Assembly: GCA_049324435.1 (NCBI GenBank)
Contig: JBMOOQ010000040.1
Coordinates: forward strand, 62,001-126,000
DNA from: Pseudorhodoplanes sp049324435
GTDB taxonomy: Bacteria; Pseudomonadota; Alphaproteobacteria; Rhizobiales; Xanthobacteraceae
Direction of reading: 5' to 3'
Length of the DNA stretch: 64,000 bases
In this document: in pieces, positions 46,884 through 55,928 of the stretch
Layout of the letters: each line of letters begins with the position of its first letter
Position numbering within the stretch: position 1 is the stretch's first letter
Notes under the pieces: generated by a model
The model's database searches: none
Seen by the model: only the letters and a program-made list of their open reading frames with translations
Told to the model about the DNA's origin: nothing
Made by a program: the position numbers and the translations under genes

Positions 46884-47381
46884 TCAGCGGCTCGGACTGC
46901 CGATCGCCGCAAGTCCGGCTCTCGCGACCTGCGCGTCCTGTGCCGAGAGCACGCCTGCGACGCCGATCGCACCGATGATCTTGCCGTCTTCGATGATCGG
47001 AAAGCCGCCTTCGAACGGGGCGATGTCCGGGACCGCCAGAAGCCGTGAGCCGGCGCCGCCGGCAGCGACCGCATCCTCAAGCAGTTTGGTCGGAAGCCGG
47101 AAACCGAGGGCGGACTTTGCCTTGGCCTCGGCGACCCGGATCGACACAAGCTGGGTGTTGTCGCGCTTGATCATCATGACGAGATGGCCGCCGCTGTCGA
47201 GGACGGCGATCGCGACCTGCCAATTGTTTCGGACCGCTTCTTCCTCCGCGGCGGCGATCACTTTCTTGGCGGCCTCAAGCGTGATCGGTGGCCCGTAGGG
47301 CGGCGGGGTGGTGGTCTGAGCAGCCAGCGGACCCGCGAATGCCGCGGCGGCGAGTGCCAGAGCGATTGTGATAAACCTCAT
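46884..47381 (-). CDS. GlcG/HbpS family protein, secreted
   Basis: The product (165 aa) has a signal peptide (cleavage near P-L-A-A, about residue 21) and one GlcG/HbpS domain. This shows the LDSGGHLVMMIKRD segment and the IIGAIGVAGVLSAQDAQVARAG C-terminal motif. Family members include haem-sensing HbpS and GlcG of the glycolate cluster; many exported forms have no known role. The ATG at 47381 follows AAAGGGAC, favouring it over the start at 47408. Confidence 0.85.
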   Translation of the reverse strand: MRFITIALALAAAAFAGPLAAQTTTPPPYGPPITLEAAKKVIAAAEEEAVRNNWQVAIAVLDSGGHLVMMIKRDNTQLVSIRVAEAKAKSALGFRLPTKLLEDAVAAGGAGSRLLAVPDIAPFEGGFPIIEDGKIIGAIGVAGVLSAQDAQVARAGLAAIGSPSR

Positions 47382-47565
47382 AACTGTCCCTTTCATGCCG
47401 GTGGCCACGGCCTGAATCTGTCTCCAGCATAGGATGCCGGTCCGGCGAGGGGAAGATGACGCGTTGGCTCAACCGGCACGCATCTGTTCAAGACGTGACC
47501 TGCAAGGGTCCTGCGAAACGATGCCGTAAGACCTATATTGCGGGCCAGACCAGGAGACCCAGACG

Positions 47566-48222
47566 ATGTTCACCTTCAAGAAGTCTCTGACCATCCCCAG
47601 CAAGGCCGATGCGCTGCCAGGCCGGCCGGCGCCGATCCCCACCGCAAAAACCCATTTCGTGAATGGCAATCCGCTCAAGGGTCCTTACCCGGAGGGCGCG
47701 CAGAACGCGCTGTTCGGCATGGGCTGCTTCTGGGGCGCGGAGCGGAAATTCTGGGAGCTAGGCGACGGCATATTCGTAACCGCGGTCGGCTATGCCGCGG
47801 GCCACACGCCGAACCCGACCTATGAGGAAGTCTGTTCGGGACGCACCGGCCACAACGAAGTCGTTCTCGTGGTGTTCGATCCGAAGACGATATCCTACGA
47901 AGCGCTGCTGAAGACATTCTGGGAGAATCACGATCCCACCCAGGGCATGCGCCAGGGTAACGACATCGGTACGCAATACCGCTCCGGGATCTATGTGTTC
48001 GATGCGGCCCAGCGAAAGGCGGCCGAAGCCTCCAGGGCGATGTACGAGACGGCGCTTGCCGCCAAGCGTTACGGCGCCATCACAACCGAGATTCTCGATG
48101 CGCCCGAATTTTACTTCGCCGAGGATTATCATCAGCAATACCTCGCGAAAAATCCCTCCGGTTATTGCGGGCTCGGCGGCACCGGCGTGAGCTGCCCGAT
48201 CGCTACGGGCGTCGCGGCCTAG
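47566..48222 (+). CDS. msrA: Peptide methionine sulfoxide reductase A
   Basis: The product (218 aa) reduces methionine-S-sulfoxide. The active-site motif GMGCFWGAE contains catalytic C54. The segments GYAAGHTPNPTYEEVCSGRTGHNE and FWENHDPTQG are typical of the family. Two C-terminal cysteines (201 and 210) are suitable resolving residues. No signal peptide is present, so it is cytoplasmic. A terminator follows. Confidence 0.95.
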   Translation: MFTFKKSLTIPSKADALPGRPAPIPTAKTHFVNGNPLKGPYPEGAQNALFGMGCFWGAERKFWELGDGIFVTAVGYAAGHTPNPTYEEVCSGRTGHNEVVLVVFDPKTISYEALLKTFWENHDPTQGMRQGNDIGTQYRSGIYVFDAAQRKAAEASRAMYETALAAKRYGAITTEILDAPEFYFAEDYHQQYLAKNPSGYCGLGGTGVSCPIATGVAA

Positions 48223-48241
48223 CGTTCGCGGATCGCGCTTG

Positions 48242-48270
48242 AAAGAACGGCGGGTTATCGGCCGTTCTTT
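48242..48270 (+). terminator. msrA terminator
   Basis: The perfect 10-bp stem AAAGAACGGC/GCCGTTCTTT with a 9-base loop starts 20 bases after the stop and ends in TTCTTT. Confidence 0.82.
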
Positions 48271-48341
48271 GCACTTGCAGGGCGCTTCCGGCATCATCGC
48301 ATCAAGGATCACCGGCATCGCGCCGGAAGGGGGCAGGGGCT

Positions 48342-48899
48342 ATGCGCCGTCTTGAACTTTTGTTTGAAGCGATGCTGTTCCAGAGCCGCTGGCTGCTGGC
48401 CCCCTTCTATATTGGCCTTGTCATCGGCCTTTTCGTGCTGCTGGTTCACTTTCTGCGTGAGCTTGCGCATTTCGTCATCAGAATGGGATCGCTCAGCGAG
48501 GCGGAGGTGATCCTCGGCGTGCTGGCTCTCATCGACATCGTGCTGGTCGGAAACCTGATCCTGATCGTGATTTTTTCCGGCTACGAGAACTTCGTGTCCA
48601 AGTTCGAGATTGACCATCACGACAGACCGGAATGGATGACGAAGGTCGATTTCGGCGGCCTCAAGATGAAGCTTTTGTCGTCGATCGTCGCGATCTCCGC
48701 GATCCAGGTGCTGAAGGCGTTCATGAATGTCGCAAGCTACGACGACAAGAAGCTCTGGTGGATGGCCGGGATCCACGTGGTCTTTCTCGGCTCCATGCTG
48801 ATCGCGGCAATCTCCGACCGGGTTTCAGAGAAGACCAAGCCGCCTGGGGAAATGCCGCCGTCAAAGCGCAAACTCCCTGCGCGCGAGGCGGCCAAATAG
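48342..48899 (+). CDS. YqhA/UPF0114 family membrane protein
   Basis: The product (185 aa) belongs to the UPF0114 (YqhA, TIGR00645) family. It has membrane helices at about 18-38, 58-80, 108-125 and 138-158 and the conserved SRWLLAPFYIGL and GYENFVSKFE segments. Its function is unknown. The C-terminus is basic and Pro-rich. Confidence 0.87.
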   Translation: MRRLELLFEAMLFQSRWLLAPFYIGLVIGLFVLLVHFLRELAHFVIRMGSLSEAEVILGVLALIDIVLVGNLILIVIFSGYENFVSKFEIDHHDRPEWMTKVDFGGLKMKLLSSIVAISAIQVLKAFMNVASYDDKKLWWMAGIHVVFLGSMLIAAISDRVSEKTKPPGEMPPSKRKLPAREAAK

Positions 48900-48927
48900 C
48901 CGCCGTGCCGCCGCGCGGAGAGGATTT

Positions 48928-48949
48928 GTTAACCATACGAGGCGTTAAC
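48928..48949. promoter_or_regulatory. Paired GTTAAC palindromes upstream of the export lipoprotein gene
   Basis: Two copies of the 6-bp palindrome GTTAAC (48928-48933 and 48944-48949) are 16 bases apart, 35 bases before the start at 48984. TTAA half sites recall CtrA control, but the spacing differs from the 7-base CtrA rule. It may be an operator. Confidence 0.35.
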
Positions 48950-48983
48950 TGGACTGGAAATTTGTCCGTCCGGATTCGCCTGT

Positions 48984-49640
48984 ATGCGGCCCAAGGCCAT
49001 TCTCAGCCGCCTGCCTGTGCTGCTCGCCGCGCTGGCGTTGCCCGCCTGCGTGCACAATCAGGCTGCGGTCGCGCCAGGTGCGGTCGAAGCTGTTCCGGTT
49101 GAGTCTGCAGCCGTGGCGCAGGCGCCGGTGATGGTCGCAGCCGGCGGCCCCTATGCTCCGGCCGGACTGACCGGTTTCGACGCACCCTATCAGCTCGATG
49201 CCGGCGACCGTCTGCGCGTGCAGGTGTTCGGCCAGGAAGGTCTCACCAATTCCTATATCGTGGACGCGTCCGGCAATATCTCGATGACGTTGATCGGAAC
49301 CGTTCCGGTGCGCGGCATGACCACGGCGGAAGCCTCGCGCGCGATCGCCGCGCGTCTGCGTAACGGCTATATCCGCAACCCGCATGTCTCCGTGGAGGTC
49401 GAGGTTTACCGGCCGTTCTTCATTCTCGGCGAAGTCAACGCGCCCGGCCAATATCCCTATGTGCCGAACATGACGGTCGAAGCTGCCGTCGCGATTGCGG
49501 GTGGGTATGCGCCGCGTGCCAGCAAGAGCAACATCCTGCTGGCACGAAGCTATAATGGCGAAACGATCCGTATGCAGGTGCAGCCCGACATGCCGATGCG
49601 GCCGGGCGATACCATCACGGTGCGCGAACGCTGGTTCTGA
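48984..49640 (+). CDS. Polysaccharide biosynthesis/export protein (Wza/ExoF-like)
   Basis: The product (218 aa) has a signal sequence with a possible lipobox ending at C22 (LPAC) and an Ala/Val-rich linker. A Poly_export domain follows at about 68-145 (YQLDAGDRLRVQVFGQEGL), then a SLBB-type segment with GEVNAPGQYPYVPNMTVEAAVAIAGGY. It is an outer-membrane or periplasmic exporter of the short OMA type. No polysaccharide synthesis genes are nearby, so its polymer is unknown. Confidence 0.88.
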   Translation: MRPKAILSRLPVLLAALALPACVHNQAAVAPGAVEAVPVESAAVAQAPVMVAAGGPYAPAGLTGFDAPYQLDAGDRLRVQVFGQEGLTNSYIVDASGNISMTLIGTVPVRGMTTAEASRAIAARLRNGYIRNPHVSVEVEVYRPFFILGEVNAPGQYPYVPNMTVEAAVAIAGGYAPRASKSNILLARSYNGETIRMQVQPDMPMRPGDTITVRERWF

Positions 49641-49718
49641 TCGGTTCGGTTCGAATCCGAAAATGCGGGTGACGTCGCGGCTGGCCGTCACGGCATTCTC
49701 GCGGCCCGCCGCCGTACA

Positions 49719-50387
49719 CTACTGCATATGCTTGGCGAGAAACGCGAGCGTGCGCTCCCAGGCGAGCGTTGCGCTCGGCTTGTGGAAGCTCGCGCGTTCG
49801 TCGCAGTAGAAGCCGTGGCCGGCCGGATAGGTGTAGATTTCGCAATCCGGGCGCTTTTCCTTGACGATGGCGACATCCGACATCGGAATGCTGGCATCGG
49901 TTTCGCCGAAATGCATCTGCACCGGGCATTTCGGCTGTTCATCGGCGAACTTCACGATCTGCCCGCCATAGAACGCAACCGCGGCCTTCAGGCCGTTCAG
50001 GCGCGTCGCCGACAGAAACGCCGCACTGCCGCCCAGGCAAAAGCCGATCACGCCGAGCGGTCCAGCCGGTTTCACCTCGTCGAGCGCGGCCTGAATGTCG
50101 AGCAAAATCTTTGGCCATTCGATCTTGGCAATAAAGGTGCGCGCATGCGCCACTTCGTCGGGCGAATAGCCAGACTGGAAATCACGAACAAACCGGTCGA
50201 ACAGCGCCGGTGCGACGGCCACGTAGCCTTCGGCAGCGAGCCGGTCGCAGACGTTGCGGATGTGGCTGTTCACGCCGAAGATTTCCTGGACGACGACCAT
50301 CGCGCCCTTCGGCTTGCCCGCAGGGTCGGCGCGATAGGCGCCGAGCGAATGATTGTCGGCGGCGGTGAGTGTCAAATGCTTGCCCAA
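49719..50387 (-). CDS. Dienelactone hydrolase family protein
   Basis: The product (222 aa) is an alpha/beta hydrolase of the DLH family. The nucleophile motif GFCLGG has a catalytic Cys, and Asp and His lie in FGETDASIP and PAGHGFYCDERASF. The TTG at 50387 is preferred because AGGGAGAG is directly upstream and the protein then begins GKHLTLTA like its relatives. In-frame GTG codons at 50405 and 50432 are alternatives. It hydrolyses a lactone or ester; a chlorocatechol role is not implied by the context. Confidence 0.88.
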   Translation of the reverse strand: MGKHLTLTAADNHSLGAYRADPAGKPKGAMVVVQEIFGVNSHIRNVCDRLAAEGYVAVAPALFDRFVRDFQSGYSPDEVAHARTFIAKIEWPKILLDIQAALDEVKPAGPLGVIGFCLGGSAAFLSATRLNGLKAAVAFYGGQIVKFADEQPKCPVQMHFGETDASIPMSDVAIVKEKRPDCEIYTYPAGHGFYCDERASFHKPSATLAWERTLAFLAKHMQ

Positions 50388-50440
50388 GACTCTCTCCCTG
50401 ATCACTCTCGAACGCGGCTGAAAACTTTGCACGCCTCGCG

Positions 50441-51487
50441 CTAAACGGCTGAAACCGCTTGCGGCTGCGGCATAGCATGGGGCGCGGTCAGAGCAAACGC
50501 CTCCGCCAGCAGCGCATAGGACCGTTTGCGCGCCGCATGATCGTAGATCATCGTGGTGATCATGATTTCGTCGGCCTGCGTTGCTGCCGCGAGCGCGTCG
50601 AGCCGCGCCTTCACGCTTGCCGGATCGCCCACCGCGAGCCGCGCGCGGTTCTGTGCGATCCGCTCGCGATCGATCGGGGAATAGTCATAAGCGGTCGCCA
50701 CCTCGGGGCTTTCCAGTGGCGCGTAGACGCCCTTTGCGCGGCGCACGAAATTGAGATCGACGGTGGAGGCAAGCCGCTCGGCCTCATCGGCCGTTTCGGC
50801 AACCACGGCCGCAGTCGCGAGTATTGCCAGTGGCTTCTGCAGGAATTGCGATGGCTTGAACCGCTCGCGATAGAGCCGCATCGCATGCGCCGCATCGTGT
50901 CCCGCGAAATGATGTGCGAACGAAAAGCCGGCGCCGATCTGTGCGGCGAGCTGCGCACTGTAATCGCTCGAACCGAGCAGGAAAATCGGCGGCAGCGGTA
51001 CGTCGTTTGGCATCGCCCGCACATTGCTGAACGGATGATCCTTCGGGTAACCGTTATTCTCCAGCAAAAGCAATTCCTGGAAGCGGTCGAGGAAGTCGTC
51101 CTCGTCGCGGATATCCTGGCGGCGCCGCAACGCGACCGAGGTCACATGATCCGTGCCGGGCGCCCGGCCGATACCGAGATCGATGCGGCCGGGAAACAGC
51201 GCTTCCAGCACCTTGAAGCGTTCCGCAACGGTCAGCGGCGCATGATTGGGCAGCATTACGCCGCCGGATCCGACCCGCATGTTTCGTGTCGCAGCGGCGA
51301 TCTGCCCGATCATCAGGTCGGGCGCGGAGCTTGCGATGTTTGCGAGGTTGTGGTGCTCCGCAAGCCAGTAGCGGCGGTAGCCCAGGGTATCGGCATGGCG
51401 CGCAAGATCGATGCTGTTGCGGAGCGACTGCGCGGCGGACCCTCCGGCGGTCACGGGCGAAAGATCGAGGATTGAGAGCGGGATCAT
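50441..51487 (-). CDS. LLM-class flavin-dependent monooxygenase-like protein (YhbW type)
   Basis: The product (348 aa) is a luciferase-like monooxygenase fold enzyme. It has the RYWLAEHHN segment (about 40), MRVGSGGVMLPNHAPLTVAERF (about 68-90) and GRIDLGIGRAPGTD (about 100). Close homologues are of the YhbW subgroup and use reduced FMN; their substrates are unknown. It lies 53 bases upstream of the DLH gene on the same strand. Confidence 0.88.
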   Translation of the reverse strand: MIPLSILDLSPVTAGGSAAQSLRNSIDLARHADTLGYRRYWLAEHHNLANIASSAPDLMIGQIAAATRNMRVGSGGVMLPNHAPLTVAERFKVLEALFPGRIDLGIGRAPGTDHVTSVALRRRQDIRDEDDFLDRFQELLLLENNGYPKDHPFSNVRAMPNDVPLPPIFLLGSSDYSAQLAAQIGAGFSFAHHFAGHDAAHAMRLYRERFKPSQFLQKPLAILATAAVVAETADEAERLASTVDLNFVRRAKGVYAPLESPEVATAYDYSPIDRERIAQNRARLAVGDPASVKARLDALAAATQADEIMITTMIYDHAARKRSYALLAEAFALTAPHAMPQPQAVSAV

Positions 51488-51572
51488 GCGGCATTCGTCT
51501 CGGTGTGATGCACCGATGTAAGACGGACCGGCGAAAACGCCAGCGATTGCCGATAGTCCCGGAAATGGCCGC

Positions 51573-52457
51573 TCAACGCGGCTGTTGCAAATTGAAGAAG
51601 CTGAAGAAGTTCGGAACGGGATCGGTCACGGCCGGTGTCGCGCGCCGGAACGGCCGTCTCGCCGCCTTCTTTGCTTTCTTTTGTGCAGCTTTCTTCGCGG
51701 CGAGCTTTGGTGCGGGTTTCGGCAGCGGGACGTCCGCAATGGCGGGTCTGTCGTCGCTAACGGCATCGGCCGGCTCCGGCCGGCCCGCGATTCTGAGCTC
51801 CGGCTCTGAGGCGGCGGGCGGCAGCTCGCGCAGGTCAGGGCCGGCAGTCTTGGGCTCATCAGTCTTGGGCTCGTCAGTCTTGGGCTCGTCGGCGATCGAG
51901 CCGGTGGTTGTGGGAGCGTCCACGGCAGGCGGTGCAACGGCCAGTGGCGGCGCGACCGGAGCCTGCAGCTCCGGTGGAAGGTCTTGCACGGGCGGATATT
52001 GAACAGCCACGCGGATCTCCGGCTCCGGAGCCGGCTTTGGCGCCTCGGTCATCGCGGGCAATGCTGTCTTGTCGACCGGGGCCGACGCTGCAGCTACGGT
52101 TTGCGCCGGAGCAATCTCGGACGGGGTCGCGCGCGGAGCCGTGAGCTCGGTCGCCGTCGAACGGACCGGATGAGGCGCCGCAGCGGCCTCTGCCGGCTCG
52201 CCGGTGATGTCGCGGACTGGATTGCGCAGCGCCTTCGCCGTCACGGCGAAGTCGAGAGCGAGCGGTTCGGGTTGCCGCACAGGCTCGGGCCAGCTCAGCG
52301 CGATGCGGTTGACCGGCGTTTCTTCAAATGCCGAGATTGAGTCGGTGCCTTTTTTTGTTTCGCCGATCAGCCGTGACGATGCGTAGAAACCAACGCCCGC
52401 AGAGAGGACGAAGGTCGAGAAGACGGCCGCGATGACGATCCGAAGATCGGGAAGCAT
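51573..52457 (-). CDS. Membrane-anchored Pro/Ala/Glu-rich protein
   Basis: The product (294 aa) has one N-terminal helix (residues 6-27). A long low-complexity periplasmic or cytoplasmic region follows, with three tandem DEPKT units. The C-terminal Lys/Ala-rich stretch (AAKKAAQKKAKKAARR) could bind polyanions. No domain is recognised. The three exact 15-bp repeats suggest recent slippage. Confidence 0.68.
   Translation of the reverse strand: MLPDLRIVIAAVFSTFVLSAGVGFYASSRLIGETKKGTDSISAFEETPVNRIALSWPEPVRQPEPLALDFAVTAKALRNPVRDITGEPAEAAAAPHPVRSTATELTAPRATPSEIAPAQTVAAASAPVDKTALPAMTEAPKPAPEPEIRVAVQYPPVQDLPPELQAPVAPPLAVAPPAVDAPTTTGSIADEPKTDEPKTDEPKTAGPDLRELPPAASEPELRIAGRPEPADAVSDDRPAIADVPLPKPAPKLAAKKAAQKKAKKAARRPFRRATPAVTDPVPNFFSFFNLQQPR
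51846..51890. repeat. Three 15-bp tandem repeats (DEPKT codons)
   Basis: The units 51846-51860, 51861-51875 and 51876-51890 differ at one base only. They encode Asp-Glu-Pro-Lys-Thr in frame on the minus strand. Confidence 0.9.
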
Positions 52458-52724
52458 TGACGTATCCGACCAAATTCAGCGGTGGCGCCCGAATGGGCGC
52501 CGCGCGCGATACGCCAGACCTGAGAAAGTCTACAGACCGGGAGCACGGAGCGCGGCATCATGGTCGCGATGACCGTCAAGCAGCAACGAACGGCCGATCG
52601 CACGCGCGAATCTTTGCTGATTCGCGTCGGTGCGTCATGCAAATACTTGGTCGAAAGTTTGGTAAGCCACGTAAAAATAAGGGGAAATACGCCACTCGTC
52701 AGAGGAACGAATTACCGCCGCCTG

Positions 52725-53906
52725 CTAGCGCGCCGCAGTTGTGTTCGACGCGCGCGGGCCCTTGCCGTCGCCGATCACGACAACCTTGGTGCCGACCTTC
52801 ACCCGCGAGTAGAGGTCGATGACGTCTTCGTTCAGCATGCGGATGCAGCCGGACGAGACGAACTGCCCGATTGTGGACGGCTGGTTGGTACCGTGAACCC
52901 GGTAAATCGTTTTTCCGAGATAGAGCGCGCGCGCGCCGAGCGGATTGCTTTCGCCGCCCGCCATGAAGCGCGGCAGATAGGGCTGACGCTCGATCATTTC
53001 CGCCGGCGGATGCCAGTCCGGCCATTCCGCCATCCGGGTGATTTTCTCGGTGCCCTCCCAGGTAAAGCCTTCGCGGCCGACACCGATTCCATAGCGGATC
53101 GCGGTTCCATCCCCATTCACGTAGTAGAGGAAGGTGCTGGGTGTATCGATGATGATCGTGCCGGCCGGATGCTTGGTCTGGTAGTTCACGATCTGACGCC
53201 GGAATTGCGGCGGCAGTTCTTTCGGCTTGCCGGTTTCCGGCTGGTCTTCCGGCGGAAGCGCGGCAATGGTTGCCGGCGGAACCGAGCCTGTGGTGGCCGG
53301 CTGGCCCGGCTGTCCGGGAAGGGGCTGTTGACCAACATAGGGCGGCTGGCCGGGATAGGGCGGCTGCCCGCCGTCAATCGCGGCCGGGGGCCGCGGAACA
53401 TCCGGACGCGCTGCATAGGGACCGCTTGCGGGCGGAGCATAGGTTCCGGGGGACGGGGCGCCATAGGCAGCGGGCGGCTGCGCGCCATAGGCCGGAGGCT
53501 GGCCTCCGTAGGCAGGCGGCGGGGCATAGACGCCGGGCGGCGGGTTGTAGGAGGCCGCCGGCGGCTCGCCATAGCCGGGAGAAGTGGTCGCGTAATTGCG
53601 GTCCGGCGGCGGCGGCAAGGTACCGGCCGGCGCGGTTACGCGGGGATGGAGATCATAAGGGTACGCGCCGCGTTCACCGGCCGGAGGCAGCGGTTCCGCA
53701 TAAATCGACGAGCCATTGCTTCGGCCCAGCGCGGGCCCGGGCGGCGGCAGCCGCATGACGTCATCGTCGTCCGGGTCAACCGCGATCACGCCATTGCGGT
53801 CGGCACCACGATAGCCGCTCGGCGGATATCCGTATTGCGCCCACACCGGCTCGGCCAAGGCAAGGCCGAGCGTGGCGAGCGATGACACCAGAACCAGACG
53901 CCGCAT
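52725..53906 (-). CDS. L,D-transpeptidase (YkuD domain) with long Pro/Tyr/Gly linker
   Basis: The product (393 aa) has a signal peptide ending near V-W-A-Q (about residue 23). A low-complexity linker of about 190 residues follows, rich in Pro, Tyr, Gly and Ala, with repeated PPAYG-like units. The YkuD domain (about 235-380) has H338 and the catalytic C354 in SSGCIRM. It forms 3-3 cross-links or anchors proteins to peptidoglycan. The ATG at 53906 starts at the signal peptide; a frame to 54131 adds no conserved sequence. The gap 52458-52724 has only a small GC hairpin at 52484-52501. Confidence 0.9.
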   Translation of the reverse strand: MRRLVLVSSLATLGLALAEPVWAQYGYPPSGYRGADRNGVIAVDPDDDDVMRLPPPGPALGRSNGSSIYAEPLPPAGERGAYPYDLHPRVTAPAGTLPPPPDRNYATTSPGYGEPPAASYNPPPGVYAPPPAYGGQPPAYGAQPPAAYGAPSPGTYAPPASGPYAARPDVPRPPAAIDGGQPPYPGQPPYVGQQPLPGQPGQPATTGSVPPATIAALPPEDQPETGKPKELPPQFRRQIVNYQTKHPAGTIIIDTPSTFLYYVNGDGTAIRYGIGVGREGFTWEGTEKITRMAEWPDWHPPAEMIERQPYLPRFMAGGESNPLGARALYLGKTIYRVHGTNQPSTIGQFVSSGCIRMLNEDVIDLYSRVKVGTKVVVIGDGKGPRASNTTAAR

Positions 53907-54016
53907 CTTGCTGCAATCCCCCGAACCGACAGGTCTTAGTCTATGCGAGATAGATTGGGCAGCATGAAGGCGCAGTAAATGCTGCGCCGGGCCAACGTTT
54001 TCGTGATCGCCTCGGA

Positions 54017-54877
54017 TCATTCGGTCGAGAAGCCGCGGCTGCGTATGTAAGCGCCGAAGCCAGACCGCTGCGGTTGCGCATAATGCCGCGCCTTCTCCTC
54101 GGACCAGCCATATTGGGTGGCATGACCCCATAAGCCCTCGTCCCGTTGCGCCCGATAGGGCGCCAATGTCTCCCGGCGGCGGTCATAGGCCTCGATCATG
54201 CCGGCGCTCTCGTCCTCCGAAAACCGGTCTTGATGAACTGTCAGCGCCAGCGGCAACCGCGGCGACATGCGGCCATCGTCAGCCGGCCATCCGAGGCATA
54301 GTCCCGCAAACGGGATGACCCGTTCGGGAAGGCCGAGCAGATCGCCGATCCGCGGCGCGTGGTCGCGGATCACGCTGATCGGGCAGGTTCCGACACCCAG
54401 CGCCTCCGCTGCGATGACCGCGGTTGCGAGTGCGATGGCGGCATCGGTCGCAGCATTGAAGATGAGGTCGAAATGATTGTTGGGGAACGGCTTGCCGCGC
54501 AGGTCCGCGATCTGCGGCAGACGCCGCCCGTTGGCGAGGAAAACCAGGAAGGCCGGGGCCTGGCCGATCCACGACATATCCGGGATAAGATCGGCGATCT
54601 GGCGCCGGACAGCGGCGTCCTCGACAATGACGATATCGCGCTGCTGAAGGTCGCTTTTGGACGGGGCCGTCATGGCGCATGCGCAAATCAGGCGGACCAG
54701 CCTTGGATCCAGCGGTTGTGTGGAATAGCGCCGGATGACACGATGTTTCACGATATGCTCGATCTTATCGAGGCCGGGCCATGAGGGATCGACCGGCACG
54801 TCCTCGCCGAAGCGATCCTGCAGCAGAGCTTCGATATGGCGAGCAAGGGTCACGGAAGCCTCCGAGGGCTGGTTCAT
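54017..54877 (-). CDS. Nitroreductase family protein
   Basis: The product (286 aa) is an FMN-dependent nitroreductase fold protein. It has the N-terminal HRVIRRYSTQPLD segment (FMN phosphate site), CAMTAPSKSDLQ at about 70-80 and the C-terminal GWP-type motif in GLCLGWPADDGRMSPR. These enzymes reduce nitro or quinone groups with NAD(P)H. The ATG at 54877 is used; a GTG lies one codon upstream. Confidence 0.88.
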   Translation of the reverse strand: MNQPSEASVTLARHIEALLQDRFGEDVPVDPSWPGLDKIEHIVKHRVIRRYSTQPLDPRLVRLICACAMTAPSKSDLQQRDIVIVEDAAVRRQIADLIPDMSWIGQAPAFLVFLANGRRLPQIADLRGKPFPNNHFDLIFNAATDAAIALATAVIAAEALGVGTCPISVIRDHAPRIGDLLGLPERVIPFAGLCLGWPADDGRMSPRLPLALTVHQDRFSEDESAGMIEAYDRRRETLAPYRAQRDEGLWGHATQYGWSEEKARHYAQPQRSGFGAYIRSRGFSTE

Positions 54878-54935
54878 CACGGTCCGTTATGGCACCGGCG
54901 GCAGTCAATCGTAGGCGCAAAGGGAAAAATGGCGA

Positions 54936-55901
54936 ATGCCATCGATCGGAGACGGAAAGATATCGGCGACGGTTCAGCCTCGGCCGGAAGACTATGCCTA
55001 CGATCTGGACCGCGCCCTGCAGTCGGTCGTCGGATTGCGGGCTACGATGCCGCAGGATGCATTCACGGCACAGACGCTCGGCACCGAGCGGGCCGGGCAT
55101 GGCGTCCTGATCCGCGATAGCGGGCTGGTCCTGACGATTGGCTACCTGATCACCGAGGCAGACCAGATCTGGCTGCATCTTGCCGACGGCCGCGCGGTTG
55201 CAGGCACCCCGATCGGCTACGATCAGGAGACCGGGTTTGGTCTCGTTCAGGCTCTCGGCCGGGTCGATCTGCCGGCGCTGCCGCTCGGCCATTCGAGCGC
55301 GGTTGCGATCGGCGACGATGTGGTTCTTGGCGGTGCGGGCGGGCGCAAGCGATCGGTTGCGGCTCGCGTGGTCGGCAAGCAGGAATTCGCCGGGTACTGG
55401 GAATATGTGCTGGACGAGGCGATCTTCACTGCGCCGTCGCATCCCAACTGGGGTGGAACCGCGCTGATCGGACAGAGCGGGGAACTGCTGGGTATCGGAT
55501 CGCTTCAACTCGAAGCCAATAACGGCGGCGACATCAACATGGTGGTTCCCATCGATCTCTTGAAACCCATTCTCGATGACATGCTGACGTTCGGAACCCG
55601 CAAGGGGCCGGTACGGCCGTGGCTCGGCATGTATGTCGCCGACACCGAAGACAGGCTCGTGGTGATGGGGCTTGCCAATCGCGGACCGGCGCAGCGTGCA
55701 AGGATCGACACCGGCGATATCGTGATCGCGGTCAAAGGACAGCCGGTCGAGAGTCTCGCCGACCTGTTCCGGAAAATCTGGTCGATGGGCCACGCCGGTG
55801 CCGACGTGCCGCTGACTCTCGTGCGAGACGGACGCAGCCTCGACATCGTGGTGAAGTCGGCCGATCGCAACGCCTTCCTGAAAACGCCGCGGATGCATTA
55901 A
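54936..55901 (+). CDS. HtrA/S1C-fold pseudoprotease with PDZ domain
   Basis: The product (321 aa) matches the S1C (HtrA/DegP) fold followed by a PDZ domain (about 215-310), but all three catalytic positions appear changed. Tyr70 replaces the His of the LTxxH motif (LTIGYLI), Gly100 replaces the Asp of the TDLA motif (QETGFGL), and Trp172 replaces the nucleophilic Ser of NSGG (here NWGG). No signal peptide is seen, so it may be cytoplasmic. It probably binds peptides or acts as a scaffold. It converges with the DUF3108 gene. Confidence 0.85.
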   Translation: MPSIGDGKISATVQPRPEDYAYDLDRALQSVVGLRATMPQDAFTAQTLGTERAGHGVLIRDSGLVLTIGYLITEADQIWLHLADGRAVAGTPIGYDQETGFGLVQALGRVDLPALPLGHSSAVAIGDDVVLGGAGGRKRSVAARVVGKQEFAGYWEYVLDEAIFTAPSHPNWGGTALIGQSGELLGIGSLQLEANNGGDINMVVPIDLLKPILDDMLTFGTRKGPVRPWLGMYVADTEDRLVVMGLANRGPAQRARIDTGDIVIAVKGQPVESLADLFRKIWSMGHAGADVPLTLVRDGRSLDIVVKSADRNAFLKTPRMH

Positions 55902-55928
55902 CAGAGCGGCGCGCGCAGCCGCAGCGCG

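Noticed and set aside
52560..53885. A 441-residue Arg/Gly-rich plus-strand frame
   Set aside because: It mirrors the Pro/Tyr/Gly linker of the L,D-transpeptidase on the other strand.
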